Positions 43,526 to 53,607 of a DNA stretch of 64,000 bases are shown here, in pieces. Position numbers and translations under genes: made by a program. The stretch comes from Lachnospiraceae bacterium UBA7093. GTDB taxonomy: Bacteria > Bacillota > Clostridia > Lachnospirales > Lachnospiraceae. The first letter of the stretch is position 1. Each line of letters opens with the position of its first letter. A model generated the notes under the pieces. That model did not search any database, was not told the origin of the DNA, and saw nothing but the letters and a program-made list of their open reading frames with translations. Location: assembly GCA_002492465.1 (NCBI GenBank), contig DKYT01000030.1, forward strand, positions 55,969 to 119,968, written 5' to 3'.

Positions 43526-44161
43526 ATGGAACTGATACAGATACTTTGGGACAGACGGGAGTTTTTTCTCACTTGTCTTTTGGAACATATCAGAATATCG
43601 TTGACTGCCGTAGTGTGTGCCGGGGTGTTGGGCATTTTGGCAGGGATTTTGATCAGCAGGCACAGGAGGGCTGCGGGAATTGCGTTGGGCGTAATCAATG
43701 TGATCTATACCATTCCGTCTATTTCGCTGCTGGGGTTTTTGATTCCTTTCACCGGAATCGGAAATAAAACGGCTGTGATTGCCCTGACAGTTTACGGGCT
43801 GCTTCCCATTGTCCGGAATACTTATACAGGGCTTACGAATGTGGATGCCAGTATTTTAGAAGTGGCGGAGGGACTGGGAACGGATCAGAGACAGCTGCTG
43901 CTCCGCATTCAATTGCCGCTGGCGCTGCCGGTGATCATAAGCGGCTTTCGGAACATGGTGGTAATGATCATTGCAATGGGTGGTATTGCTTCCTTTATCG
44001 GAGCGGGGGGATTGGGCGCTGCGATTTACAGAGGAATCACCACTTATAATATGACCCTGACAGCGGCAGGTTCCCTTTTGATTGCCGCCCTTGCCCTGCT
44101 TAGCGATTGGCTGCTTTCCAGGGCGGAAAAGGCAGTGGGCAGGAGGTATGGCATTGAGTGA
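43526..44161 (+). CDS. Osmoprotectant (glycine betaine/choline) ABC permease, OpuCB type
   Basis: 211 residues, five to six helices. Start FFLTCLLEHIRISLTAVVCA, with VIYTIPSISLLGFLIPFTGI and the permease loop EVAEGLGTDQRQLLLRIQLP followed by GGLGAAIYRGI. Imports quaternary ammonium osmoprotectants in the OpuC/ProW family. Only one permease gene, so it would act as a homodimer. Overlaps the ATPase gene by 14 bases. Confidence 0.88.
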   Translation: MELIQILWDRREFFLTCLLEHIRISLTAVVCAGVLGILAGILISRHRRAAGIALGVINVIYTIPSISLLGFLIPFTGIGNKTAVIALTVYGLLPIVRNTYTGLTNVDASILEVAEGLGTDQRQLLLRIQLPLALPVIISGFRNMVVMIIAMGGIASFIGAGGLGAAIYRGITTYNMTLTAAGSLLIAALALLSDWLLSRAEKAVGRRYGIE

Positions 44162-44879
44162 AGTGATTGAAATTCAGAACTGTTGTGCGGCATACGGTGA
44201 AAATCAGGTGCTGAATGCCGTTTCCTTGAAGGTAAGGGAGGGAGAGTTCCTGGTGATCATCGGTCCTTCCGGATGCGGCAAAACGACGCTTTTAAAGCTG
44301 ATGAACGGTCTTGTGACGCTTGTCAGCGGAAAAGTAGCGGTAAAGGGAGAGGGATTGACAGAATGCGACCTGACCGTCATGCGCAGAAGGATGGGTTATG
44401 CGGTGCAGGGGGCGAAGTTGTTTCCCCATATGACGGTGGAGGACAATATCTGTTATGTTCCCTGCCTGGAAAGAAAAATGACCCAAGAAGAAAAAAGAGA
44501 TTTGACGGAGAGAATGCTTGGGCTGGTAGACCTGCCCGGGGAGATGGCGGGGCGCTTTCCCAGACAGTTATCCGGGGGACAGAAGCAGAGAGTGGGAATT
44601 GCAAGGGCTATGGCGGCACAGCCGGATATTCTGCTAATGGATGAACCCTTTGGCGCGGTGGATGAAATTACCCGTAAGGGACTTCAGGATGGGCTTTTGA
44701 GTTTACAGAAAAAAACAGGCGTTACCATTGTCTTTATTACCCATGACATTGAGGAGGCGTTCAAGCTGGGAAGCCGTATTGTGATTATGAAGGACGGCGG
44801 CATCTGGCAGGAGGGCACGAAAGATGAATTGCTGCAGTCGCCCAGGGACGAATTTGTAAAACAGCTGATTGGTATATAA
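44148..44879 (+). CDS. Osmoprotectant ABC ATPase, OpuCA type
   Basis: 243 residues. Walker A GPSGCGKTT, Q-loop YAVQGAKLF, signature LSGGQKQRVG, Walker B ILLMDEPFGAVD and the switch His in FITHDIEEA. Lacks the C-terminal CBS pair found in many OpuCA proteins, so ionic-strength gating by CBS domains is not expected. Start ATG 44148 with AGGAGG; the longer upstream frame is permease sequence. Confidence 0.92.
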   Translation: MALSEVIEIQNCCAAYGENQVLNAVSLKVREGEFLVIIGPSGCGKTTLLKLMNGLVTLVSGKVAVKGEGLTECDLTVMRRRMGYAVQGAKLFPHMTVEDNICYVPCLERKMTQEEKRDLTERMLGLVDLPGEMAGRFPRQLSGGQKQRVGIARAMAAQPDILLMDEPFGAVDEITRKGLQDGLLSLQKKTGVTIVFITHDIEEAFKLGSRIVIMKDGGIWQEGTKDELLQSPRDEFVKQLIGI

Positions 44880-44907
44880 AATATGAAAAGATAAGGTGGA
44901 GGAACGT

Positions 44908-45804
44908 ATGAATTACTTAAGAAAAGGAATTGCAATTTTATTGATGGCAGGGGTGGTATTAGGCGCAGGCGGATGTGGAAAAAAGGAAACCATAAAAATC
45001 GCGTCAAAGCCTATGACAGAGCAGTACATATTGACGGAGATCATTGCCCAGCTGATTGAAAGTGAAACTGGCTATGAGACGGAAATCACGAAAGGAGTGG
45101 GCGGCGGAACCACCAATATTCATCCGGCGCTGGTAAAAGGAGAGTTTGATCTGTATCCGGAATATACCAGAACCGCATGGTTGAATGTACTGAAAAAGGA
45201 AGAGATGGAAAAGGACGACCAGAAGCTGTATCAGGCGCTATTGGAGGCGTACGGGGAAATGGGGCTTACCTGGACCGGTTTGTACGGATTTTCCAATACC
45301 TATGGGCTTGCTGTGCGCCGGGAGACGGCAGAGCAGTATGGTCTGTCTACGTATTCAGATCTGGCGGCGGCATCCGGGGAGCTGGTTTTTGGCGGAAACC
45401 CGGATTACATTGAATTGGAAACCGGTTATACCAGACTTTGCGAAGCATACCAGATGCAGTTTAAAGATACCATGCAGATGGAAATTGCGTTGAAATATGA
45501 AGCGCTGAAAAACAAAGAGGTGGATGTGATCAACGCCTTTACCACAGACGCCCAGCTTGCGGCAAACGATCTGGTCCTGCTGACCGACGACAGAGGCTTT
45601 TTTGAGACCTTTGAGGCTGGCACGGTGGTGCGCAGCGATACGCTGAAAAAGTATCCTGAATTGCAGGGCGTGTTGGAAAAAATGAACGGGCTGATTTCCG
45701 AGGCGGAGATGCAGCAGATGAATTATGAAGTGGAAGTGGAAGGAAAAGAAGACAAGGAAGTGGCAAGAGAGTTTCTGGTGAAGAAAGGACTGATTGCCGG
45801 TTAG
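44908..45804 (+). CDS. Osmoprotectant-binding lipoprotein, OpuCC/OsmF type
   Basis: 298 residues. Lipoprotein signal with lipobox GAGGC (Cys near residue 23), then the family start IKIASKPMTEQYILTEIIAQ and the ligand region FDLYPEYTRTAW. Delivers glycine betaine, choline or similar to the upstream permease/ATPase. GGTGGAGG ribosome site before ATG 44908. Completes the three-gene importer; 10 bases before the MATE gene. Confidence 0.9.
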   Translation: MNYLRKGIAILLMAGVVLGAGGCGKKETIKIASKPMTEQYILTEIIAQLIESETGYETEITKGVGGGTTNIHPALVKGEFDLYPEYTRTAWLNVLKKEEMEKDDQKLYQALLEAYGEMGLTWTGLYGFSNTYGLAVRRETAEQYGLSTYSDLAAASGELVFGGNPDYIELETGYTRLCEAYQMQFKDTMQMEIALKYEALKNKEVDVINAFTTDAQLAANDLVLLTDDRGFFETFEAGTVVRSDTLKKYPELQGVLEKMNGLISEAEMQQMNYEVEVEGKEDKEVAREFLVKKGLIAG

Positions 45805-45814
45805 GAGTGTGAAA

Positions 45815-47191
45815 ATGGAAGTCCTGAAAAAATTGACTGAGCCAGTGGATATGACCCAGGGGTCGCCATGGAAGAAGATCGTTTTGTTCGCGGTTCCTAT
45901 GCTGGTAGGCAATATTGCCCAGCAGCTGTACAATACTGTGGACAGCGTTGTGGTGGGAAATTATGTGGGAGATAATGCCCTTGCCGCCGTGGGAAGCGCA
46001 GGACCAATTTTGAACCTTTTGATTGTTTTGTTTGTAGGAATCAGCGTAGGCGCCGGGATCATGGTATCTCAATATTTTGGAGCAAGGGAGAGAGAAAAAT
46101 TATCTACCACCATCGGCAACTGTATTACCCTTACAGGTATTGCTACGGTTTTTGTGATGGTAGTTGCTTCCTTTGTGGCGAAGCCGCTGCTGGTTCTTTT
46201 GGATACGCCGGAATCCATTATCGGCTGGTGCCATTCTTACCTGTTGATTTTGTTTATCGGCTGCGCCGGGCTTGCCTATTATAATATTTTAAGCGGTGTG
46301 CTGCGGGGGCTTGGAGATTCCGTATCTGCGCTTATGTATCTGCTGGTTTCTACGGTGATTAATATTATATTGGATCTGATATTTGTGGCGCAGCTGGGAA
46401 TGGGTGTGAACGGTGTGGCATTGGCGACGGTGATTGCCCAGGCGGTGTCTGCGCTGTTGTGCCTGCTGCGGCTGATGAAAATGACAGAACTTTTTGATTT
46501 TAAAGGATGTTATATGAAGCTGCAGAGAAAGTATACCAGAAAGATCATCCGCTTAGGGCTTCCCTCTGGTATCACCCAGGCAATCTTTTCCATGGCGATG
46601 ATCGTGGTGCAGTCTCTTACCAATAGCTTTGGAGAGATGTTTATTGCGGCAAACGTGATCGTTATGCGTGTGGACGGGTTTGCCATGATGCCCAACTTTT
46701 CCTTCGGAACGGCAATGACCACCTATGCAGGGCAGAATGTAGGGGCAAAACAGGAGGACAGAGTACTAAAGGGGGCGAAGCAGGGAACCCTGATTGCAGT
46801 GGGTGTTTCGGCGGTGATAACCTCCCTGATTCTGCTTTTTGGAAAAGGGTTGATGGGGATTTTCACCAATACCCCGGAGCTGGTGGATCTGAGCCGGGAT
46901 ATGATGGGCATTTTGGCGGTAGGATATATAGCCATGGCAGTGACCCAAAGCCTGTCCGGCGTTATGCGGGGCGCCGGGGATACGATGACGCCTATGTGGA
47001 TTTCAATTGTAACTACTATTTTTATTCGTGTGCCAATTGCCTATGGCATTTCTTTTCTGACCAGGACGCCGGAGCTGCCAAACGGCAGGCAGGAATGTAT
47101 TTTTATATCCCTTCTTGCTTCGTGGGTGATCGGCGCATTGATTACCTTCATTTTCTATAGACGGGGAAAGTGGAGAGAAAAGTCGGTTTAG
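45815..47191 (+). CDS. MATE-family multidrug/metabolite exporter
   Basis: 458 residues, twelve helices. MATE signatures: PMLVGNIAQQLYNTVDSVVV near residues 30-50, NALAAVGSAGPILNLL, and GVNGVALATVIAQ in the first half, with NVGAKQEDRVLKGAKQG and LSGVMRGAGDTMTPMW in the second. Couples Na+ or H+ influx to export. Substrate unknown; being in the osmoprotectant operon hints at, but does not prove, a related role. Confidence 0.9.
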   Translation: MEVLKKLTEPVDMTQGSPWKKIVLFAVPMLVGNIAQQLYNTVDSVVVGNYVGDNALAAVGSAGPILNLLIVLFVGISVGAGIMVSQYFGAREREKLSTTIGNCITLTGIATVFVMVVASFVAKPLLVLLDTPESIIGWCHSYLLILFIGCAGLAYYNILSGVLRGLGDSVSALMYLLVSTVINIILDLIFVAQLGMGVNGVALATVIAQAVSALLCLLRLMKMTELFDFKGCYMKLQRKYTRKIIRLGLPSGITQAIFSMAMIVVQSLTNSFGEMFIAANVIVMRVDGFAMMPNFSFGTAMTTYAGQNVGAKQEDRVLKGAKQGTLIAVGVSAVITSLILLFGKGLMGIFTNTPELVDLSRDMMGILAVGYIAMAVTQSLSGVMRGAGDTMTPMWISIVTTIFIRVPIAYGISFLTRTPELPNGRQECIFISLLASWVIGALITFIFYRRGKWREKSV

Positions 47192-47290
47192 AAATATTTA
47201 CAACAGAAAATCTCCTGTTCACAGCATATAACTGCAGAAGCCTGGATAAAATTTCGATATGTTTTATGAAAATGCAGAGGAAGTGAAAAA

Positions 47291-48013
47291 ATGCGGATAG
47301 CGGTTTGCGATGATGAAAAAGAAATCAGAGATCTGCTTGGGGAGAAAATCCAAAGGCTTTATCCCCAGGGGGAGATCGCCTTATATGCTTCAGGGGAAGA
47401 GCTGCTTTTGTCCCATATGCCGCCGGATATTCTTTTGCTTGATATCCAAATGCCGGGGAAGAATGGGATGGAAACGGCAAAGGAGTTGAGGGAAAGGTAT
47501 GAGGATACCATTCTCATTTTTATAACCGGTCTGGAGGATTTTGTGTTTCAGGCGTTTGATGTGGGAGCCTTTCATTATCTGGTAAAACCCTTTGAGGATG
47601 AAAGGCTCTTTCAGATACTCCAAAATGCGGTAACCAGGCTGGAAGAACAGAAAAATCCGGGAGCCGGCAGCAGGAAAGAAAAACTACAGGATTTTGTAAT
47701 CCAGGCGGAAGGAAAGCATTTTGTTGTCAGCCCGAAGGATATTGTATATGCAGAGGTGTTTAACCGGAAGGTCATAATTCATACCATAGATTCGGATATT
47801 GAATATTATGGGAGAATGAAAGAGTTGGTGAAAAAGGCAGGGGCTGATTTTTACCGTCCTCACAGATCCTATCTTGTCAATTTTAATTATATCAGAAGGT
47901 ATGACGCTTCTGTAATCGATCTGAAAAGAGGACAGGCGCTTATTGCAAAACAGAATTATCAGGACTTTGTAAAATGCTATTTACGATTTATTCAGAGAAA
48001 AGGGAAGGAATAA
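47291..48013 (+). CDS. LytTR-family response regulator
   Basis: 240 residues. Receiver domain (1-120) with acidic pocket DDEKE and phospho-acceptor Asp51 in LLLDIQMPG. LytTR DNA-binding domain (~140-240) with VFNRKVIIHT and FYRPHRSYLVNFNYIRRYD. AgrA/VirR-type regulator. The histidine kinase gene starts 3 bases after its stop. Targets unknown; no LytTR site pair was recognised. Confidence 0.92.
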   Translation: MRIAVCDDEKEIRDLLGEKIQRLYPQGEIALYASGEELLLSHMPPDILLLDIQMPGKNGMETAKELRERYEDTILIFITGLEDFVFQAFDVGAFHYLVKPFEDERLFQILQNAVTRLEEQKNPGAGSRKEKLQDFVIQAEGKHFVVSPKDIVYAEVFNRKVIIHTIDSDIEYYGRMKELVKKAGADFYRPHRSYLVNFNYIRRYDASVIDLKRGQALIAKQNYQDFVKCYLRFIQRKGKE

Positions 48014-48016
48014 AGG

Positions 48017-49390
48017 ATGGAGCCGGATGAAATCTATTGGAAAGCGGTGTCTGATCTATCGGTGATCTTGGGGCTGATTGCCATGGGCTATTGTTTTTAC
48101 CGTCTTGTTGAGCCCTTTGTTGAAAATAGAAAAACAGCGGTCTGGACGGGAGGGGTATATGCAGCGGCAATGCTGCCGGTTTATTTTATACCCACAGGTC
48201 TGGATTATTTTGCGGCATGCGGAATAGGCGTTTTTGCTTCTTTTTTTGTGATGTGCCGGGCGGAGCGGAGAAATTACCGACAGAAGATTTTTCTGGCGGT
48301 AACTTTTTTTGCCCTCCGGTGGTTTATTTTTGCGGCAGTCAATATTATATATGACCAGTTGTACGGCTTTTTAGAAAACACTGTGTATATGAGATCTCAT
48401 CCCAGTCAATTTTTTGTATTATATGTAGGTATGGGAACATTCCATACGATCCTTGCCGGTTTGCTTATGGGGGCAGGGGTGTGGTGCCTGTTAAAGGCTT
48501 ATACCGATAAGCATACAGATATGACAAAAAAGGAACTGGCGATGCTGTCGGTTCCTCCCCTTACAGGGGTGTGCGGCTATGCTGTTCTGCGTTATTACAG
48601 GGATTTTTATATTATAGAGACTCATAAAATGCAGAATGTGTATGATGCCTTTACATTGCTGTATTATGGGGTATCAGTGGTTACAATGCTGGTCGTTATC
48701 ACGTTGTATCAGAGAATTAAGGCAGGGCAGCAGGAGAAACTGCAAAATGAAATGCTTGCCGCCCAGGTGGAAAGTATTCGGCAGCATATTGAGCAGGTGG
48801 AAGAGATCTACCAGGATATCCGCAGTCTCAGGCATGATATGGCAAATCATATTTTGACGCTGGAAAGGCTTTATGAGGGAAATAAAAAAGAGGAAGCAAG
48901 AAATTACAGCGCGGATTTAAAGGAAAAGCTTACCTGGCAGACAGGAAAAATCAAAAGCGGAAATCCGGTAACCGATGTGATCATATGGGAGGCACAAAAG
49001 GAAGCGGAGCAGAGGAAAATACGATTCTGCTCGGCGTTTTATTATCCGGAAGATGCAGGGCTGAATGCCTTTGATATCAGCGTAATCCTGAACAACGCCT
49101 TGCAAAACGCCATGGAGCATGGCGGACAGGGGGAGGATCCTTATATCTATATACGTGCTTACCAGAGAAACCACGTTTATATGATCGAGGTGTGCAACAG
49201 CTTTACCGGAACGTTGCAATGGGACAGGGAAAGGGGGCTGCCCCTTACGTCGAAGGAAGAAGAGGGGCATGGCTATGGGTTAAGGAATATCCGGAAAATA
49301 GCGGAAAAATATTTCGGAGATATTGCAATTGACATAAAAGACGGGGCATTCTGCCTCAGTGTTATGCTAAGTGGGACAATTTATAATTGA
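48017..49390 (+). CDS. GHKL-type sensor histidine kinase (AgrC/VirS-like)
   Basis: 457 residues. About six or seven membrane helices (1-~235), then a coiled coil and the dimerisation helix with phospho-acceptor His273 in DIRSLRHDMANHI. ATPase domain with N box VILNNALQNAMEHGG and G box GHGYGLRNIRKIA. Phosphorylates the preceding LytTR regulator; the multi-helix sensor suggests a peptide or membrane-borne signal. Confidence 0.9.
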   Translation: MEPDEIYWKAVSDLSVILGLIAMGYCFYRLVEPFVENRKTAVWTGGVYAAAMLPVYFIPTGLDYFAACGIGVFASFFVMCRAERRNYRQKIFLAVTFFALRWFIFAAVNIIYDQLYGFLENTVYMRSHPSQFFVLYVGMGTFHTILAGLLMGAGVWCLLKAYTDKHTDMTKKELAMLSVPPLTGVCGYAVLRYYRDFYIIETHKMQNVYDAFTLLYYGVSVVTMLVVITLYQRIKAGQQEKLQNEMLAAQVESIRQHIEQVEEIYQDIRSLRHDMANHILTLERLYEGNKKEEARNYSADLKEKLTWQTGKIKSGNPVTDVIIWEAQKEAEQRKIRFCSAFYYPEDAGLNAFDISVILNNALQNAMEHGGQGEDPYIYIRAYQRNHVYMIEVCNSFTGTLQWDRERGLPLTSKEEEGHGYGLRNIRKIAEKYFGDIAIDIKDGAFCLSVMLSGTIYN

Positions 49391-49416
49391 CCTGGTAAAG
49401 CGAAATAAAGTATAAT
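49387..49416 (+). promoter_or_regulatory. Promoter of the chemoreceptor gene
   Basis: TTGACC (49387-49392, overlapping the kinase stop codon), 18-base spacer, TATAAT (49411-49416). Confidence 0.65.
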
Positions 49417-49456
49417 AAAAAATAGTGGGGCATATCAAATATGAGGGAGAATAATC

Positions 49457-51337
49457 ATGAAAAAAATTTTTACAAAACGACTTTTCATTTATATGTTGGC
49501 GGCGTTTTTAGTAACCATCATAGCAATATTTGGTTTACAGACCTTTATCATTCAAAGGAGCAATCTGGTCTCAAGCCGGGATAAGCTGGAAGCTGTGAGA
49601 GAAAAGCTGGCAAGCAATGAGGAGAACGTCAAAAGACTGACAGATAACCTGGGCGAGGACAACCTTGCTAAGACGCGTGCCTTTGCGGATATGCTTGCAG
49701 AGGATCCGTCGATTGAAAAGAATAAAAATAAGCTGAATGAAATCAAAGACAGGCTGATGGTAAATGAAATACATATTATTGATGATAAGGGAATTATTAC
49801 CAGCAGTACAGTAGATGCTTACATAGGATTTGACATGAAAAGCGGAGAGCAGTCAAACGCTTTTATGGTGATTGTGGACGATCCCACCATTGAAATTGTC
49901 CAGGAACCCCAGGCAAATGTGGCGGAAGGCGTCGTAGTACAGTATATTGGCGTGGCAAGAACCGATGCAAAGGGATTTGTGCAGGTTGGCGTACAGCCGG
50001 AGGTGCTGGAAAATATGCTTGCCAGCACAGAGATCGATGTAGTTTTGAAGGATGTTGATTTTGGAGAAACAGGATATGTCTATGCCATAGATGCCGCCGA
50101 CGGAACCATATTGGCGCACAAGGACGATGCGCTGATTGGAACTTCTGCTGTAGACGCGGGCTTTCCGGCAGCCTTTGTGGGAAGCGGCAAAGCGGTGATT
50201 AACGGTGAAAAAGGTTATTATCAGGCGGAAGACTATAACGGGCAGATTATCGGAACCTTTATGCCTTCAGCGGAATACTATAGTGAACGACGCAACCAGA
50301 CGCTGGTAATTTCCGTCAGTATGATTCTGATATTTGGCGTACTGTTGTTTATGATAAACCGTTTGGTGGATAGAAAGATCGTTCGGGGAATCAATAACAT
50401 TTCCAATGCAATGAAAGATATTTCCAATGGGAACTTTGATATTTCTGTGGACGAGCAGGGGAATCCTGAATTTTCTCAGTTATCGGACAGCATCAACAAA
50501 ATGGTGGGAAGCATCAGCACCAGCCTGTCGGAGAACGGAGAACTCTTGGAGCGCCAGAAAAAGGATATGGATGTGAACCGAACCCTGATTCAAAATATCA
50601 AGAATGTCTGTGTGGATTTGGAGCAGGTATCGGAAGCAACCCAGGAAAATGCCGACAATATTTATCATGGCACAGGGGAACAGGAAGAAGCGGTACAGGA
50701 TCTGAAACAGATTATGAACCGGCTTACGGCGGAATTGAATAACAGCGCAAATGTGTCGGAAAATGTGATGACGGAAACAGAAAATACGGTTGGGAAGATT
50801 ATGGAAACCCAGTCACAGATGGATTTGCTGAAGGAGTCCATGCAGAAAATTACCGATATGTCTATGGCAATTGGAACCATCATTAACGAAATCAACTCGA
50901 TTGCGGAGCAGACCAATCTGCTATCCCTGAATGCATCTATAGAGGCGGCAAGGGCAGGAGAGGTAGGTAAAGGCTTCGCTGTGGTTGCTACCCAGGTAGG
51001 GGAGCTTGCCGCAAGAAGCTCTCAGGCGGCAAAGGAGACAAACGAGTTAATTACCAATTCCATCAGCGCTGTTGAAAGTGGAAAGAAAATCACAGACCAG
51101 ACAGCGTCAGCCTTTGGGGTAGTGGTTGAAAATATCGAAAAGGCAAATCAGGACGTAAAAGAGATTACCAATATGGTAAAGGGAAATGTAGATATTGTGG
51201 CGGACGCCGTGGACCGGATGGGAAGGATATCCGATGTGGTAGAAAAGAACGTGCAGATTTCCCGGGATGCAAAACAGGTATCTTCCAACATGGCGGATGT
51301 GGCTGGCAAATTATTGGAGCTGGTGGAAGAAAAATAA
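49457..51337 (+). CDS. Methyl-accepting chemotaxis protein with dCache-type sensor
   Basis: 626 residues. Membrane helix 1 (~10-32), extracellular dCache-like domain (~35-280, with DFGETGYVYAIDAADGTILA), helix 2 (~288-308), HAMP (~310-360) and a signalling coiled coil (~370-626). The hairpin tip is INSIAEQTNLLSLNASIEAA, then RAGEVGKGFAVVATQVGELA. Relays ligand binding to CheA/CheW. No chemotaxis genes in the window. Ligand unknown. Confidence 0.93.
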   Translation: MKKIFTKRLFIYMLAAFLVTIIAIFGLQTFIIQRSNLVSSRDKLEAVREKLASNEENVKRLTDNLGEDNLAKTRAFADMLAEDPSIEKNKNKLNEIKDRLMVNEIHIIDDKGIITSSTVDAYIGFDMKSGEQSNAFMVIVDDPTIEIVQEPQANVAEGVVVQYIGVARTDAKGFVQVGVQPEVLENMLASTEIDVVLKDVDFGETGYVYAIDAADGTILAHKDDALIGTSAVDAGFPAAFVGSGKAVINGEKGYYQAEDYNGQIIGTFMPSAEYYSERRNQTLVISVSMILIFGVLLFMINRLVDRKIVRGINNISNAMKDISNGNFDISVDEQGNPEFSQLSDSINKMVGSISTSLSENGELLERQKKDMDVNRTLIQNIKNVCVDLEQVSEATQENADNIYHGTGEQEEAVQDLKQIMNRLTAELNNSANVSENVMTETENTVGKIMETQSQMDLLKESMQKITDMSMAIGTIINEINSIAEQTNLLSLNASIEAARAGEVGKGFAVVATQVGELAARSSQAAKETNELITNSISAVESGKKITDQTASAFGVVVENIEKANQDVKEITNMVKGNVDIVADAVDRMGRISDVVEKNVQISRDAKQVSSNMADVAGKLLELVEEK

Positions 51338-51368
51338 GCGAAACAACACTGCAAATGGCAGATCAGGA

Positions 51369-51398
51369 AAAAGACAATCAGAAATGGTTGTCTTTTTT
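51369..51398 (+). terminator. Rho-independent terminator after the chemoreceptor
   Basis: AAAGACAA (51370-51377) / TTGTCTTT (51388-51395) with a 10-base loop and following T run. Confidence 0.8.
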
Positions 51399-51497
51399 TA
51401 AACCAGGGAAAGTGAAATAGACATTGAAAAATTGCACACTCCATGATAAGGTTATGACATGTTTAGAAAGCGTTTTTTGATGGGAATGGAGATCAGG

Positions 51498-52967
51498 ATG
51501 AAAAGAAGATATAGATGGATTTTAGTGGTAATGGGAATAAGTATTATGCTTTTAGCCGGATGTAAAAAGGATTCCCCGGCAAATTCCCCGGAAGACATAC
51601 CTACACCTGAAATGGAAAGTGTGGAGAGCGATATGAGGGAAGAGGCGACCGATACCGCCATGGTGCCGGAGGAAAGTGAAACTGAGGCGGAAGAAGAGCC
51701 GGAGCAGAAAGAACTTGGAAGGGAAACAGAAGATACGCCCAAGGAGGCACCTCAGTTACCGGATACAGGCGGATCGGTTGAGGATTTTGTACCGGAGGGG
51801 TGGAAGCTTCTGGATAGCGTCCAGTTGGATTTTAACGAGGATGGGATCCTTGATTATGTGGGCGTATTGGAAGCGGCATTGATAGATATGGACGGCTATT
51901 GGATGTATCAGGATGCCCCCCGGATTTTGTTTGCCATAGCAGGTGATGGGACAGACGGGTATCGTCTGGATTTTCAGGATATGAACTTAATACGCACAAG
52001 GGATGAAGGCGGCGTTTTTGGAGATCCATATCAGCCATTGACCGCAGAGGAAACTTCTTTTACAACACATGCCTATGGCGGAAGTGCATGGAGGTGGTCG
52101 GAGAACCGTACCTATACTTACCGCCAGGATACCTGGTGGCTTACTTCATCCGAGGAATCCTATGGATATTATGATGACTACATAACGTCCTACCGCAAGG
52201 ATGATTGGGAAAAGGGAGTGGGAGTCAGAAAAGCGAAAAGCTCTGAATGGAGCGATATGGAGGAAAACTGGGAGTCGGAGGAGTATGATGTAGAATATGA
52301 GATCCCCCTGGATGAACCTCTGACGCTTGAACAGGCAGGAAAACGCTGGTGGCTTGCACCGGAACGTGTGAAAGACTGGGAGATAAAGGAAATTACATTT
52401 GCGGCGGATGTGGAGCCGTTAGAGGATAATAAGGTAAAGCTTCCAGGCGAGGCATATCTGGATTATTGTGATGAAGACAGCGTACTTTATGTATTTAACC
52501 CCAATCCGGATGGAGAGGAGGGCATTTATTACCTTGCCAGATATTGCTTCCAGAATCAGGCATTGTCTTTGCTGGCAGAAGAGCCGGGAATCGACAAGCC
52601 GCAGTGTTACAACGGAAAAATCTATTATGCCACTGAGATCGTAGATCGCGTGGCGTACAAGACAATACAGGATGGAAAAGAACAGATAACAGAAAAAGAG
52701 GATACGGTTGGCATCAGACTGAATCGAATGGAGCTGGATGGAACGGGAAAAGAAACGGTCTTTGAATACCGCTATGAAAAAACAGAGCAGGAAGTCATGG
52801 GAAACGGAATTCCTTATCTGTCGCTCATTTATGAGATCAGCAGGGACGAGATTTTCGCGGAGGTGTATATCGGGAATGAACCTCATCCCTTTTATCGAAT
52901 GAAGACAGATGGCAGCGGATGCCGGAAGATCGGGCAAATGCCGAAAGCGGAGAATAAACCAGGGTGA
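51498..52967 (+). CDS. Lipoprotein of unknown function
   Basis: 489 residues. Lipobox LLAGC (Cys near residue 20 from this start), an acidic Glu/Pro-rich linker (~25-80) and a soluble extracellular domain. A segment SVQLDFNEDGILDYVGVLEA resembles a Ca-binding or FG-GAP-like 'D-N-D-G' motif. The second half (SVLYVFNPNPDGEEGIYYLA; KIYYATEIVDRV) looks like repeated beta-blades. Start 51498 is favoured by GGAG spacing and signal-peptide length; ATG 51459 would add 13 residues. No characterised family recognised. Confidence 0.7.
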   Translation: MKRRYRWILVVMGISIMLLAGCKKDSPANSPEDIPTPEMESVESDMREEATDTAMVPEESETEAEEEPEQKELGRETEDTPKEAPQLPDTGGSVEDFVPEGWKLLDSVQLDFNEDGILDYVGVLEAALIDMDGYWMYQDAPRILFAIAGDGTDGYRLDFQDMNLIRTRDEGGVFGDPYQPLTAEETSFTTHAYGGSAWRWSENRTYTYRQDTWWLTSSEESYGYYDDYITSYRKDDWEKGVGVRKAKSSEWSDMEENWESEEYDVEYEIPLDEPLTLEQAGKRWWLAPERVKDWEIKEITFAADVEPLEDNKVKLPGEAYLDYCDEDSVLYVFNPNPDGEEGIYYLARYCFQNQALSLLAEEPGIDKPQCYNGKIYYATEIVDRVAYKTIQDGKEQITEKEDTVGIRLNRMELDGTGKETVFEYRYEKTEQEVMGNGIPYLSLIYEISRDEIFAEVYIGNEPHPFYRMKTDGSGCRKIGQMPKAENKPG

Positions 52968-53049
52968 AGTTATTTCATAATGCATGGTCTGAATCCTGGG
53001 GCATGGGAAGGAATTAGATATGTTATTATTTGAAAGTGAGAACGGATAA

Positions 53050-53403
53050 AAGGTATGTATCTGGAAAGACGAAGTACCATTCAAATATGCAGGGCAGAAG
53101 GTCTTGCATTTGAGTGCAGAACCTGGTGATATAAATTGGCATAATGGAACAATTTGTATTGAGGCGAAATTGAATCCTCGTCATATTAGTAACTATGCAA
53201 TGGTATGTATGAAATACATAAATAATCAAAAAAATAGAACGGATATAAGGATTAATTTTGGAAGAGAAAATCTTTTTTATAAGTCGCAGGTATTACCCTT
53301 TAATAAAGATGTATGTGTAGGATTGGATAAAGAATTTAGTCAGAGAACTGGCAATAGCACCATGGAAAGAAATCGCATCGGAGCGTATATTAGAAGGAGA
53401 TGA
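53050..53403 (+). pseudogene. Open-frame fragment of unknown parent
   Basis: The frame is open from 53050 to TGA 53401-53403 and reads WKDEVPFKYAGQKVLHLSAE, then NWHNGTICIEAKLNPRHISN and KNRTDIRINFGRENL. It looks like genuine protein to about residue 85 (near 53305). The remainder overlaps the PIN remnant in another frame. No ATG and no ribosome site in a useful place. Likely a C-terminal remnant. Confidence 0.35.
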
Positions 53404-53488
53404 GGAAATACTGAAATTTGCTGAAATGCTGTTGCTAAAGGGAATTAAAACATTTGATGCTTTGTATATTGCCTGCGCTGTCTGTTGA
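53309..53488 (+). pseudogene. PIN-domain toxin remnant
   Basis: Reads DWIKNLVRELAIAPWKEIAS, ILEGDEEILKFAEMLLLKGI and KTFDALYIACA, the C-terminal half of a PIN-domain protein (FDALHxACA signature). An amber codon at 53318-53320 interrupts the frame, and the N-terminal half with the first acidic residues is missing. Confidence 0.65.
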
Positions 53489-53499
53489 TGCAAGAATTT

Positions 53500-53607
53500 C
53501 ACAAAATCTTACCGTCTCTTAAACTGTTAAAGCGTCTGGCAGACGGAATTGGGATGACTTTAAAATTGGGGTTTGTTCCCAAAAGCCCGGCTAAGAGTAA
53601 GGTATGA
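53500..53607 (+). pseudogene. HTH antitoxin C-terminal remnant
   Basis: Reads HKILPSLKLLKRLADGIGMT then LKLGFVPKSPAKSKV to TGA 53605-53607. This matches the C-terminal end of small Xre/HigA-type antitoxins (PSLxxLxxIADALGMxLxxxF). An upstream shred DARISQN in another frame may be part of its recognition helix. Lies directly after the PIN remnant. Confidence 0.55.
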